Shown here: positions 51,201-57,306 of the stretch, piece after piece | How the letters are laid out: each line of letters opens with the position of its first letter | How positions within the stretch are numbered: position 1 is the first letter of the stretch | Origin: Trachythela sp. YZ-2020 | Lineage: Eukaryota; Cnidaria; Anthozoa; Malacalcyonacea; Clavulariidae | Assembly: GCA_016169945.1 (NCBI GenBank) | Contig: JADLSH010000062.1 | Location: 62,001 to 126,000, forward strand | DNA: 64,000 bases | Direction of reading: 5' to 3' | The notes under the pieces: generated by a model | The model's database searches: none | What the model was told of the DNA's origin: nothing | What the model saw: only the letters and a program-made list of their open reading frames with translations | Program-made: the position numbers and the translations under genes

Positions 51201-54200
51201 GACGTTGTATATAAATATTTTCAAGTTCCTTCTGGAGTTCAGGCAGAATATTGGTGTAAGCTTTGTCGGTAGCAGATTGCTCATCAAGACCGCTGTTTAC
51301 AAGGCTCTCTTTCATTTCCTCAAAAGCTGTATTACTTCTTTCCTTTGCTTCTTCTATCATTGGTATCCAAGGATCCATTTCTTCTGCTTCTTCAGTTTCT
51401 GACTCATTATCAGACCCATGAGTTGAAGTTGTCGAAACATCGTCTTCGGAATCCATTATCTGACTTTCTGTTTCTGACATCTCTTGTTCGCGTAGTGGAC
51501 AGTATTCCTTTTCGTGTCTGCGTAGATTATAACCACGGCTAAATTGTTTTCCGCAAAATTTGCAGCTCATTCCGTTACCACTAACTGCCCAGAAATGACT
51601 TTCTTTTCAGCAGCATGGCACTTTTATGAGCAGATGCCCAGGGGACCCCTACAGAACCCCCCAGGGAACCCCGAGGGAACCCCCAGTGAACCCCGAGGGA
51701 ACCCCCAGTGAACCCCGAGAGAACCCCTACAGAACCCCGAGAGAACCCCTACAGAACCCCGAGAGAACCCCTACAGAACCCCGAGAGAACCCCGAGAGAA
51801 CCCCTACAGAACCCCGAGAGAACCCCTACAGAACCCCGAGGGAACCCCCAGGGAACCGCTACAGAGTTCCCCCAGAATCCTTGCAACCCCTTAAAGCATT
51901 GATATATAGAACTGAATTTACGTGTAGGTTTAGGTCTACGAAACGCAAAGAGTGCTCGACAACATATAGTTAGAGCAAGTTTATATATAAACTTGATTCT
52001 TTGCGGGAGCAATCATGCCAAGAAGATTTCCTCGGACCTGTCCGACATGCGGCCGACCTAATTTAAAGAACATCAGTACACATCTTTCACAAGTTCACGG
52101 CTTACAATCCAAGGAGAGACAACAGGTTCTTCAGCAAGCCCAGGTGACATCATGGCAATATCAATCTCCATATCCGGACCCCGAAAAGCCAGGAGAAAAA
52201 CGTGTAAGCCGAAGTGCACACTCATTGCCAGCTAAGAAACCAAAAGCAGCACAAGCTAAAGCATCTTTGACTATCAAACCCTATCCGGATTTCAACCTCC
52301 GCCATAAATTCTCACTTTTGGTTGTGGGTCCGAGTTAAAGTGGAAAAACATATTTTGTCCAACAAATTTTGGAAAACAATCGTGTCGTGTACGAAGAGGA
52401 AAAAAGTATTCGCATTTTTTGGTACTACAACCAGTGGCAAGAATGTTATGACGTCTTGAAAAAGTCTCTCGGAAAAAGCATCCGGTTTGAGAGAAGTGTG
52501 CCCGAACTGTCTGAGAACATGAGCGAGATTGATACGCGGTACAACAACATCATCATCCTGGACGATTTGATGGCTGAAGCGACAGACAGTCCTGTGGTAT
52601 CTCGATTGTTTACCCAAGGCCGCCATCGAAACGCGAGCGTTATCTTATTGCTGCAAAACTTGTTTCCAAAGGGGAAATATAATACGGATATCAGCCGAAA
52701 TGCCCAATATCTGGCTCTCTTCCGAAGTCCAAGCGATAGGAAACAAATTGGTATTGTTGGAGAACGCATGTTTGATAAGAACAGAATACATTTTATGAAC
52801 GCTTATTACAAAGAGACCGAAAAACCGTTTGGATACTTATTGGTGGATAACAAGCCTGACACACCAACCGATAAGCAAGTTCTTGGAGACCTATTTGGCG
52901 ACTGCCATGTTTATCCCTTCACCACCCAAACTAAAGTGACTACACACACACCGGTCGAAACCAAGCCGGGAAGAAAACAACCTACATATATTACCTGGTC
53001 GGATGCAACTATCCCCGAGTGGCTAAAATACACCGACAAAGCCGATACCGTTCGTGTCATTCCCAAAGGATATGCTATCATAGAGATGTATAAATCGTCG
53101 CGCAATAGTGTTGATCCTAGCCGTCCGGGTGTCTACAGAAACGGCGAACATTATTGGCCTGTCAAAATAAGGCACCAATCTACAGGCCATATAAAATGGG
53201 TGAATCTGCACGAAGACGAGGCTACGGTCCGAGCCTTTGTTAAAGAAACCATGGCTATCGAACAATAAAGCCAAAACTTATTAAGAGAAACATCTAAATT
53301 GTTGTGTGTAATTTAAATAAAATCAAAACACAAAACTCTCTGCTGTTATTTATTTCTCGACAACAAACATTCCGTACAGCCTCATGCGAAACTTTTAAAG
53401 TAGCCAGAAATAAACTAAAACTGTAGATAAACAAACGGCGGCGGTCCAAAAACGTCAAGAAAAGTCATTAGCACCGTAGTAAGCTTTAATAAATGAATCT
53501 CAGAGTGAACTGAACATAACCTTCTACATTTTACAAATTATGTTGATGCTCATGCGTATGATGTCATTACCTACGTCCCACAAGCATTGAGTGCAACTTT
53601 AGTGAATATATACCGAGCGCCGCAACGCTTCATCAATCTAAACAGAATAATGTTCTGAAAATTGTAATTAATGTTCTGAAAATTGTAATTAATGTTCTGA
53701 AATTAATTAATGTTCTGAAATTAATTAATGTTCAGCGTATGTACGCATATCCGTATGCATCTACATGTATCTACGCATATCCGCATGCATCTACATGTAT
53801 CTACGCGTAGATACGCGGAAACACGCGTAGATACGCGGAAACACGCGTATCTACGCATATCCACATGTATATACATGTATCTACGCGTATCTACGCAAAT
53901 GACGTCATATGGCGAGATCCTCAAAATGCTGACGTCATATGGCGGGAAATTTACCCCATATGGGGGGGCACATCTACTAATACAATTTGGTAAGTTGTAT
54001 AACTTAAGACTTAAGTGGGAAACGAGGAATTTTGTGGCTTACCTTTATCGTAGTATAGTTTAAACTTGGAAAGTATAGCTCCAAAACCAATATTCAGATA
54101 TTCGTTTTCGAAAGACATTGGACGAGACAGATCACGAATGGGGATTTTCGAATACGAGGCTTGGATCTCTTTGAATAACTTAAGTGCGTTAGAATCCTTT

Positions 54201-54460
54201 GGACTTTTAACCGTCGTAAAGTCCACATTATGAAATGTAGACAAATACTCTTTAGTCGAGAGCTCTACAAGTGCGCCGGGAATAAGTTTGAGGATGTCTT
54301 CCGTTTTCGAGGCTTTCGTCGCATCCCGTAGAGGTTGCAGGAATTTATCTCGTTTTTCGACCGCCTTCATTATTGTGAAAGCCCAGTCTGAAGCGTTCGC
54401 ACCCTTCAAGCTGGTCAGAAGAACCAGGATGAAGACTGATAACCCAAAGATAGGATTCAT
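35902..54460 (-). CDS. Secreted ~960-residue protein, nine exons, function unknown
   Basis: Nine exons (listed separately) join on the minus strand with consistent phases and GT/AG borders, giving about 961 codons. The N-terminus has a signal peptide (hydrophobic FGLSVFILVLL, cleavage likely after ANA). Exon 2 is Cys-containing. Exons 3-6 are Ala/Lys-rich and helical, with heptad-like stretches. The C-terminal exons have Cys clusters (CDHKIPKIC, VVCCPDG, VCAKCPKN, YYC). No transmembrane segment is obvious beyond the signal, so it is probably secreted or extracellular. I have a weak, unverified impression of the cephalotoxin-like family (a large secreted protein of cephalopods with relatives in coral skeletal matrix), and would not name it on that. 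A poly(A) signal (AATAAA on minus) is at 35,812-35,817. A TTTATAG acceptor 12 nt before the ATG suggests an upstream 5' UTR exon. Confidence 0.8.
36335..36720 (+). repeat. Intronic dispersed repeat, copy 1 (intron 8)
   Basis: Shares CTCGAGTTATTAAGGAAATT, TATTTTGGTGTATAGTTTGT and CATGTTGGATTTC with copies at 39,830-40,140 (plus) and 44,020-44,400 (minus). All three lie in introns of the same host gene. Confidence 0.75.
37014..37301 (-). CDS. Host gene exon 8
   Basis: 288 nt (96 codons, phase 0 at both ends) between TTTGTAG and GTATGA. It encodes NWITCGDIIAPIVSS ... GHCDRKHLK. Confidence 0.8.
37440..37620 (-). pseudogene. LINE RT fragment, inverted (intron 7)
   Basis: The complement of this stretch matches 38,058-38,225 closely (CTTCTATCGGGCAAAMTTTG, GATTGTTGCTACAAGTAATT, ACAGTGCTTCAGCAATTACT). 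A small plus-strand open frame at 37,499 is its antisense shadow. Confidence 0.75.
37718..39035 (+). pseudogene. Decayed LINE reverse transcriptase (intron 7)
   Basis: Starts with an (ATTTA)n tract and a CTTCGCCACAAAAATAC block that resembles the 3' end of the LINE at 57,117. It then gives plus-strand RT remnants: KLWKAVNGACSRD, SLKLNKAIGLDKIS, NDLTKAFDTIDHGMLL, and a late LQNKAAKIIL. Many stops and frameshifts are present. It lies antisense to the host gene. Confidence 0.75.
39458..39786 (-). CDS. Host gene exon 7
   Basis: 329 nt after TTTGGTGTAG. It encodes a basic segment (NIKNKNKVKSVYNVVRGFY) and a Pro/Tyr region (RTVYIPTRPDYPGDMGFI). It ends before GTAAAA in phase 0. Confidence 0.8.
39830..40140 (+). 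repeat. Intronic dispersed repeat, copy 2 (intron 6)
   Basis: Second copy of the 36,335 repeat, starting within 45 bp of the exon 7 acceptor. A plus-strand reading of exon 7 runs through it, but the repeat itself is not coding. Confidence 0.75.
40868..40899. repeat. (CA)n microsatellite
   Basis: About ten ACACAC units with a few interruptions, in intron 6. Confidence 0.85.
41008..41400 (-). CDS. Host gene exon 6 (two candidate donors)
   Basis: 393 nt after TTCCTTGTAG. It encodes a Lys/Asp-rich helical region and FVDRACDILQGTEDGG. Two strong in-phase donors lie 21 nt apart: GAG|GTGAGT after 41,008 and AAG|GTGAGA after 40,987. The second adds seven residues. Both keep phase 1. Confidence 0.8.
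41545..41933. mobile_element. MITE with ~45-bp TIRs (intron 5)
   Basis: The left end CAATTAGCCTTTCTCACCCT ... CCGCCATTTTTGGG is matched by the complement of the right end ... GGCGGATTTGG ... GAAAGGCTAATTG. A second inner palindrome (GCTATGCAAATTTG and complement) is included. No coding capacity. Confidence 0.75.
42950..43198 (+). other. Unassigned open frame in intron 5
   Basis: 82 codons with a varied composition (SRIKVKV-like basic region, LNNNDGIVLETSF) that contain GTAAGT sites and end next to TTGTAG. It may be decayed transposon exons. I cannot assign it. Confidence 0.2.
43662..43933 (-). CDS. Host gene exon 5
   Basis: 272 nt after CACTTTTTAG. It encodes YDKESAKVSKRLQDDVGKL followed by an Ala/Thr/Val-rich amphipathic stretch, and ends before GTTTAG in phase 1. 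Confidence 0.8.
44020..44400 (-). repeat. Intronic dispersed repeat, copy 3 (intron 4)
   Basis: Inverted copy of the same repeat, including the complement of CTTTCCTTAATAAATTGTGT and of CACACCAAAATACTCCTCG. Confidence 0.75.
45112..45234 (-). CDS. Host gene exon 4
   Basis: 123 nt after TTTCTAG. It encodes a helical, Ala/Asp-rich segment (SIIKLANDLSTYFG ... FDEEIANADIGYIDGEIT) and ends before GTAATC in phase 2. Confidence 0.75.
45424..47505. repeat. ~2.1 kb near-perfect palindrome (intron 3)
   Basis: The left arm starts CTAGGACCTGTATAGGAGTT and runs to 46,453. The right arm, its complement, runs 46,472-47,505, with an 18-bp spacer. The arms differ at scattered single bases and small indels (roughly 2-3% by eye). 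Each arm holds the same short open frames, including one ending MAEIVFWWG at a GTAAGT site, so each may carry a truncated 5' exon of a transposon or captured gene. No TSD was recognised. Confidence 0.9.
47892..48107 (-). CDS. Host gene exon 3
   Basis: 216 nt after a TCTATAG acceptor. It encodes YVLLACKDLKSDHICVVADI near the start and ends before GTTTCT, keeping phase 2. Confidence 0.8.
48465..48505. repeat. C-rich polypyrimidine tract
   Basis: A run of CCCCCCTCCCTCCCCCGCCC character in intron 2, close to the exon 2 donor. Strand-asymmetric tracts like this can adopt i-motif/G-quadruplex forms; that is inference. Confidence 0.8.
48721..49192 (-). CDS. Host gene exon 2
   Basis: 472 nt after a CTTAACAG acceptor. 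It starts in the phase left by exon 1 and encodes about ten Cys, including CIDQMVSS, EYMCSGL, CEDVNTC and NVICGAYGDG. The donor is AAG|GTATTT, leaving phase 2. Confidence 0.85.
50174..50179. repeat. Polinton 6-bp TSD, left
   Basis: AATACA immediately before the AG terminus. Confidence 0.93.
50180..50756. repeat. Polinton left TIR with 10-bp phased array
   Basis: About 85 bp of unique terminal sequence, with two ATGACGTCA/AGACGTCA-like motifs, is followed by ~480 bp of a 10-bp repeat. The consensus is CGCGTAGATA, varied as CATGTAGATG, CATGCGGATA and TGCGTAGATA. Blocks switch strand (CGCGTATCTA) near 50,411 and 50,600. The period stays at exactly 10 bp over long stretches. Confidence 0.9.
50756..50852 (+). 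repeat. 11/22-bp minisatellite, left of zinc-finger gene
   Basis: Repeats of AGAACCCCGAG and AGAACCCCTAC alternating. The same family recurs at 51,637-51,860 on the other side of the zinc-finger gene. Confidence 0.9.
51013..51570 (-). CDS. Polinton zinc-finger acidic protein
   Basis: 185 residues, intact. The N-terminus has one C2HC finger: C3, C6, H19 and C24 in CKFCGKQFSRGYNLRRHEK. A strongly acidic, Ser/Thr-rich linker follows (residues ~30-65), then a helical region (about 70-165) and an acidic tail. This looks like a nucleic-acid-binding or regulatory protein, and small C2H2/C2HC proteins occur in metazoan Polintons; its exact role is unknown. A TATA-like ATAAAAG lies about 55 nt upstream on the minus strand, and AATAAA lies about 45 nt after the stop. 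It is divergent from the ATPase gene across a minisatellite. Alternatives are a host-derived zinc-finger gene captured by the element. Confidence 0.75.
   Translation of the reverse strand: MSCKFCGKQFSRGYNLRRHEKEYCPLREQEMSETESQIMDSEDDVSTTSTHGSDNESETEEAEEMDPWIPMIEEAKERSNTAFEEMKESLVNSGLDEQSATDKAYTNILPELQKELENIYIQRLLWMKQLKKDPVHEKIMQTKDAFVNEDNFDPEEAREAAVDKRKFLIRTLLKDYSFNDEESDD
51637..51860 (+). repeat. 11/22-bp minisatellite between the divergent genes
   Basis: About 20 copies of AGAACCCC(T/G)AC/GAG-type 11-mers between the divergently transcribed zinc-finger and ATPase genes. The Pro/Arg-rich open frames across it arise from the repeat and are not supported as genes. Confidence 0.9.
51976..51995 (+). 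promoter_or_regulatory. Palindromic TATA element of the ATPase gene
   Basis: A perfect 20-bp palindrome, CAAGTTTATATATAAACTTG, is centred on TATATA and lies 20-39 nt before the ATPase ATG. It is a plausible core promoter; the palindrome may also be a binding site. Confidence 0.6.
52015..53268 (+). pseudogene. Polinton FtsK/HerA-like packaging ATPase, stop in P-loop
   Basis: This is the genome-packaging ATPase of Polinton/adintovirus-type elements, about 417 codons. An N-terminal C2H2 finger has C9, C12, H23 and H28 (CPTCGRPNLKNISTHLSQVH). The Walker A loop begins VVGPS at residues 103-107. It is interrupted by a TAA at codon 108 (52,336-52,338), and SGKT follows in the same frame. The Walker B strand IIILDD is at 52,549-52,566, and a conserved LLLQN follows near 52,650. 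The remaining frame is open to 53,268 with no other break. A palindromic TATA box precedes the ATG, and the stop codon overlaps an AATAAA. A single nonsense change is the only visible lesion, which suggests recent loss, a recoded stop or a base-call error. Confidence 0.9.
53641..53733. repeat. ~22-bp minisatellite near the Polinton right end
   Basis: Four to five copies of AATGTTCTGAAA followed by ATTGTAATT or TTAATT. Confidence 0.85.
53735..53978. repeat. Polinton right TIR with 10-bp phased array
   Basis: Inverse of the left TIR. The array here is shorter (about 160 bp) and includes CGCGGAAACA units also seen at 50,596-50,635. The last ~85 bp are the unique terminus. Confidence 0.9.
53979..53984. 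repeat. Polinton 6-bp TSD, right
   Basis: AATACA immediately after the CT terminus, identical to the left copy. Confidence 0.93.
54043..54460 (-). CDS. Host gene exon 1 (signal peptide)
   Basis: 418 nt starting at the ATG at 54,460. It encodes the signal peptide and a mature N-terminus (SDWAFTIMKAVEKRDKF ...) and ends before GTAAGC in phase 1. Confidence 0.85.
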
Positions 54461-54955
54461 TTGGAAAATTTCTATAAAGTAAACAGATAACTAGTTCCAT
54501 GTAGAATTGTCTACATGTGGCTCAATGGCAATCTAGATGCTTTTTACACCTGACCATGTAACTGAGGATCTTTTATAACAATCTCGCCTCCCTCGCCAGT
54601 TGAAACAGCGGTTCCAGTTTCATTCTGTCAAACGCTACATGTTTTCTTTGGTTTCCCGCGGGGTTTTCTCGTGTAGTAGCAATTGAATGTGTGCCTGTTG
54701 AAGGTTTTTGTAGATTGAAATTTCGAGCAAAAATTTGTATACATATTTTAGACCTAACCAGGAGCAGTTGCAAAAAACTATGGGCCCTCTGGTCTGCCGT
54801 CCTCCGGTATAAAAAGTACCATCCACGAGTAATACAAATGGACCAATTGACAATTATTCGCCGAAAGCGAGGTAATTATTAGCCTACAGTCACTAAGCCT
54901 TACTGCTGCAGCCTGTATTAGTAGAAATCTAATTTCCAAGAGAAATAAAACAATG
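54461..54955. other. Upstream region of the host gene
   Basis: No coding frame is supported. A TTTACTTTATAG acceptor-like site lies 12 nt before the ATG. A short block around 54,716-54,760 (AAATTTCGAGCAAAAA...ACATATTTTAGACCTRACC) recurs at 26,945-26,995. Confidence 0.45.
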
Positions 54956-54959
54956 GCGT

Positions 54960-55190
54960 TATAGTAACGATTAATTGGCGCAAGGAACGAATAAATTGCG
55001 CCAGCAACGCGTAAATGGCGTGTGTAGCGAGTAATTACCGCGAGTAACGATTAAATGGGGAAAGTAACCGGTAAATCGCGAGTAAATGGGGTAAGTAACT
55101 AGAAAATGGCGCGAGTAGCAACTAAATACCGCGGGCAACGATTAAAGGCGAAAGTAACCGGATAGTGCGAGTAACGAGTAAATAGCCCGA
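54960..55190. repeat. Degenerate ~19-20 bp tandem repeat
   Basis: About ten imperfect copies of GCGAGTAACGAGTAAATGGC. The copies are spaced about two helical turns apart and upstream of the host gene. Confidence 0.75.
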
Positions 55191-55199
55191 GTTATCTTT

Positions 55200-57110
55200 T
55201 ATCGAATGCTTTTGTTTCGGCTTTCGTTGAGCTTGGGTCTTTTTCTCAGGTTTTGTTACATGGGAATAAATCTTAATTGTTACAGATGGAAAGGATATCT
55301 TCAACGTATGTCTGTAGTTGAATTGAATGCGTTGAAAAGGCAGCCACGTATATTCTAAATATTGTAAGATTCTTTCTTTTCTTATATCGCGCTCCGTAGC
55401 CTCCGTGCATTGAAATTTCAAGCATGTTGACAATAGTTATAGCCGAATACTAGTCAAAGGAAATACGATAATGATTCTTCGTTTTTTTCCGTCGCAGCTT
55501 CAACATAAGAAGCCTAAAGTAAGGTGATGACAATTGGCATATTAAATAACCCAGCGAAAAAGTAGGACTCGATTAATCAATTACCCTAGTTCAATGCGTA
55601 TACAAGCGTAAATTTGATTACATACCTCTCTTTAAATGTGCTTGTCAAATCCAGATGTGGTTTTGAAGTTGGAAGATGTGAGCAACAATGAGCTTAAATC
55701 GTCGTTTTATATTCTTGTACAGCTTACATTTGGGAGGATGATTTCATTATTCGACTATTCAATTGAAACAGGTAAAACCTGGTGACACATTCTTATGACC
55801 AGCACGTACCATGGTGTCAAACTGTGGTTTAGAGCATTCAATTTAAAAAGCATAGTAAAATCGGGTGACACCATTCTTAGTACCAGCGCGAGCCATATTT
55901 TGACACTAAGGCCTTGCCCCTGTCGTGCATGGTTGCTTGTCGTTGTCCGCTTGAGTGAGTCTAAACACAGAACGGTTGATATTGACTACTTCGATAGTCC
56001 TATAGAGATTTAAAGACTAAAGAAATGTTATATTAACTGGATTGCTCTATCGGCTCTAAACTGTACTTTCTAGAGATCCAGTGTATTGGCCATCCGTATT
56101 GACCGGTGTTACCCCAAGGAGATACAGGAGTATACTTGGACAAAACCTGTGGTGTTTTGTGTCTCACATTATAACCAAATTATAACGAAATTATAACGAA
56201 ATTACAACCTACCGGAGACCATTTATTGTAGGAACCGAAGCTCGCTCGAAAAGACGAGACTCACATGCACCAATAATACTTAATCCAATTCCATACATCA
56301 GGATTATTTTAGAAAATAAGACAGTAGGTTAAATTTTTGGTTTAATTATTTTAAGTCATTCATTGGTTTTATTGGTCACGCAACGTAACGTTACAATAAA
56401 TATTAAAACGCGAATAACATTGAACGTTTGGAAAAGCATAATATATTTATTTTAATTGTAATAATAATAATTTTCAAAGGGTTACACATGACCCTGATAC
56501 ATGCATTTGTGGCCATTTAACTCCTTGATAGACCTTGCATGGCATGCCTTGACATAATATCATTTCCAACCATCAACTTTGCATACATAACATACTCGAA
56601 AAAGGGCATTTTCTACGCTCAAGATTGGAGTTATGAACTGTTAACAATACATGATGTGTGATGATATTCTAAATATTATTTCAAAATTCTTTTGCACAAG
56701 ATGCTTTTATTCCCAGTATATGTTTTGTATTATATTGAGATTTTTTTGTATTGAGATTACTTTATTACATTGGGATTATTTTATTGAGATTATCTTTTTG
56801 TGATTATATTAAGATTATTATAGCTTTCGCACAAGATGCTTTTTTCGGAGTATGTTTTGTATTATTTTGTTCTTGTAACTAATTGGTTCTTGTAACTAAT
56901 TGTAAAATAATTCGTAATTAAACAACTACTACCAATCAATAGTTATTCATCCATATCTTGAACAATAAGTTCATTATATAATTTCCAATTAGGCATAGTT
57001 GATTCTACTGGATCCCCAAACACTTCATTCTATCTACTACGTCTTAATGAAACTCTAAACCTTCTTCCTGTATTACTTGACTCCACAGCTACAGCAGAAA
57101 CTACTCTAAC
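55200..57110. other. Intergenic AT-rich DNA, no gene seen
   Basis: Only short, unsupported open frames occur. Local duplications include TTCTTGTAACTAATTG (twice at 56,878) and ATTGAGATTA-type words (56,735-56,820). Confidence 0.5.
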
Positions 57111-57116
57111 TACAGT

Positions 57117-57306
57117 TTATTTATTTATTTAGCTTCGCCTATGCTAACAATATTGCAAATTAGGGAATAAATTAAATACTCCCAAACACATGCAAAATAA
57201 AAATAAAAAGGCGGGGACACCACAACAGTTTAACACCAATTACTGTGGGCCCTTATAAAATATAAAATGGATATATAAAATGGGAAAAATACACTGAACA
57301 TAGTTA
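57117..57306 (-). repeat. LINE 3' UTR with (AAATA)n tail
   Basis: After the ORF2 stop the minus strand continues for ~190 nt and ends in AAATAAATAAATAAA at 57,117-57,132. A related tail is at 37,718. Confidence 0.75.

Larger units (their letters stand above)
50180..53978. mobile_element. Internally deleted Polinton (Maverick), complete ends
   Basis: 3,799 bp with terminal inverted repeats starting AGTAGATGTGCCCCCCCATA and ending in the complement. They are matched over about 145 bp with few differences. The direct repeat AATACA flanks both sides (50,174-50,179 and 53,979-53,984). AG...CT termini and a 6-bp duplication are the established hallmarks of Polinton integrase-mediated insertion. 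Inside are a C2HC zinc-finger gene (minus), an FtsK/HerA-like packaging ATPase (plus, interrupted), two 11-bp minisatellites and a 22-bp minisatellite. Polymerase B, integrase, protease and capsid genes are absent, against the usual 15-20 kb for a full element. It sits in intron 1 of the host gene. Confidence 0.93.

Noticed and set aside
51626..51973. Pro/Arg-rich protein frame (PREPPVNPEG...)
   Set aside because: It is created by the 11-bp minisatellite. All three frames are open across it because of the repeat.
4058..53978. The array polB and the 50-kb Polinton as two halves of one element
   Set aside because: Their sub-terminal arrays and flanking sequences are unrelated, and each has its own context. 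They are more likely separate lineages.
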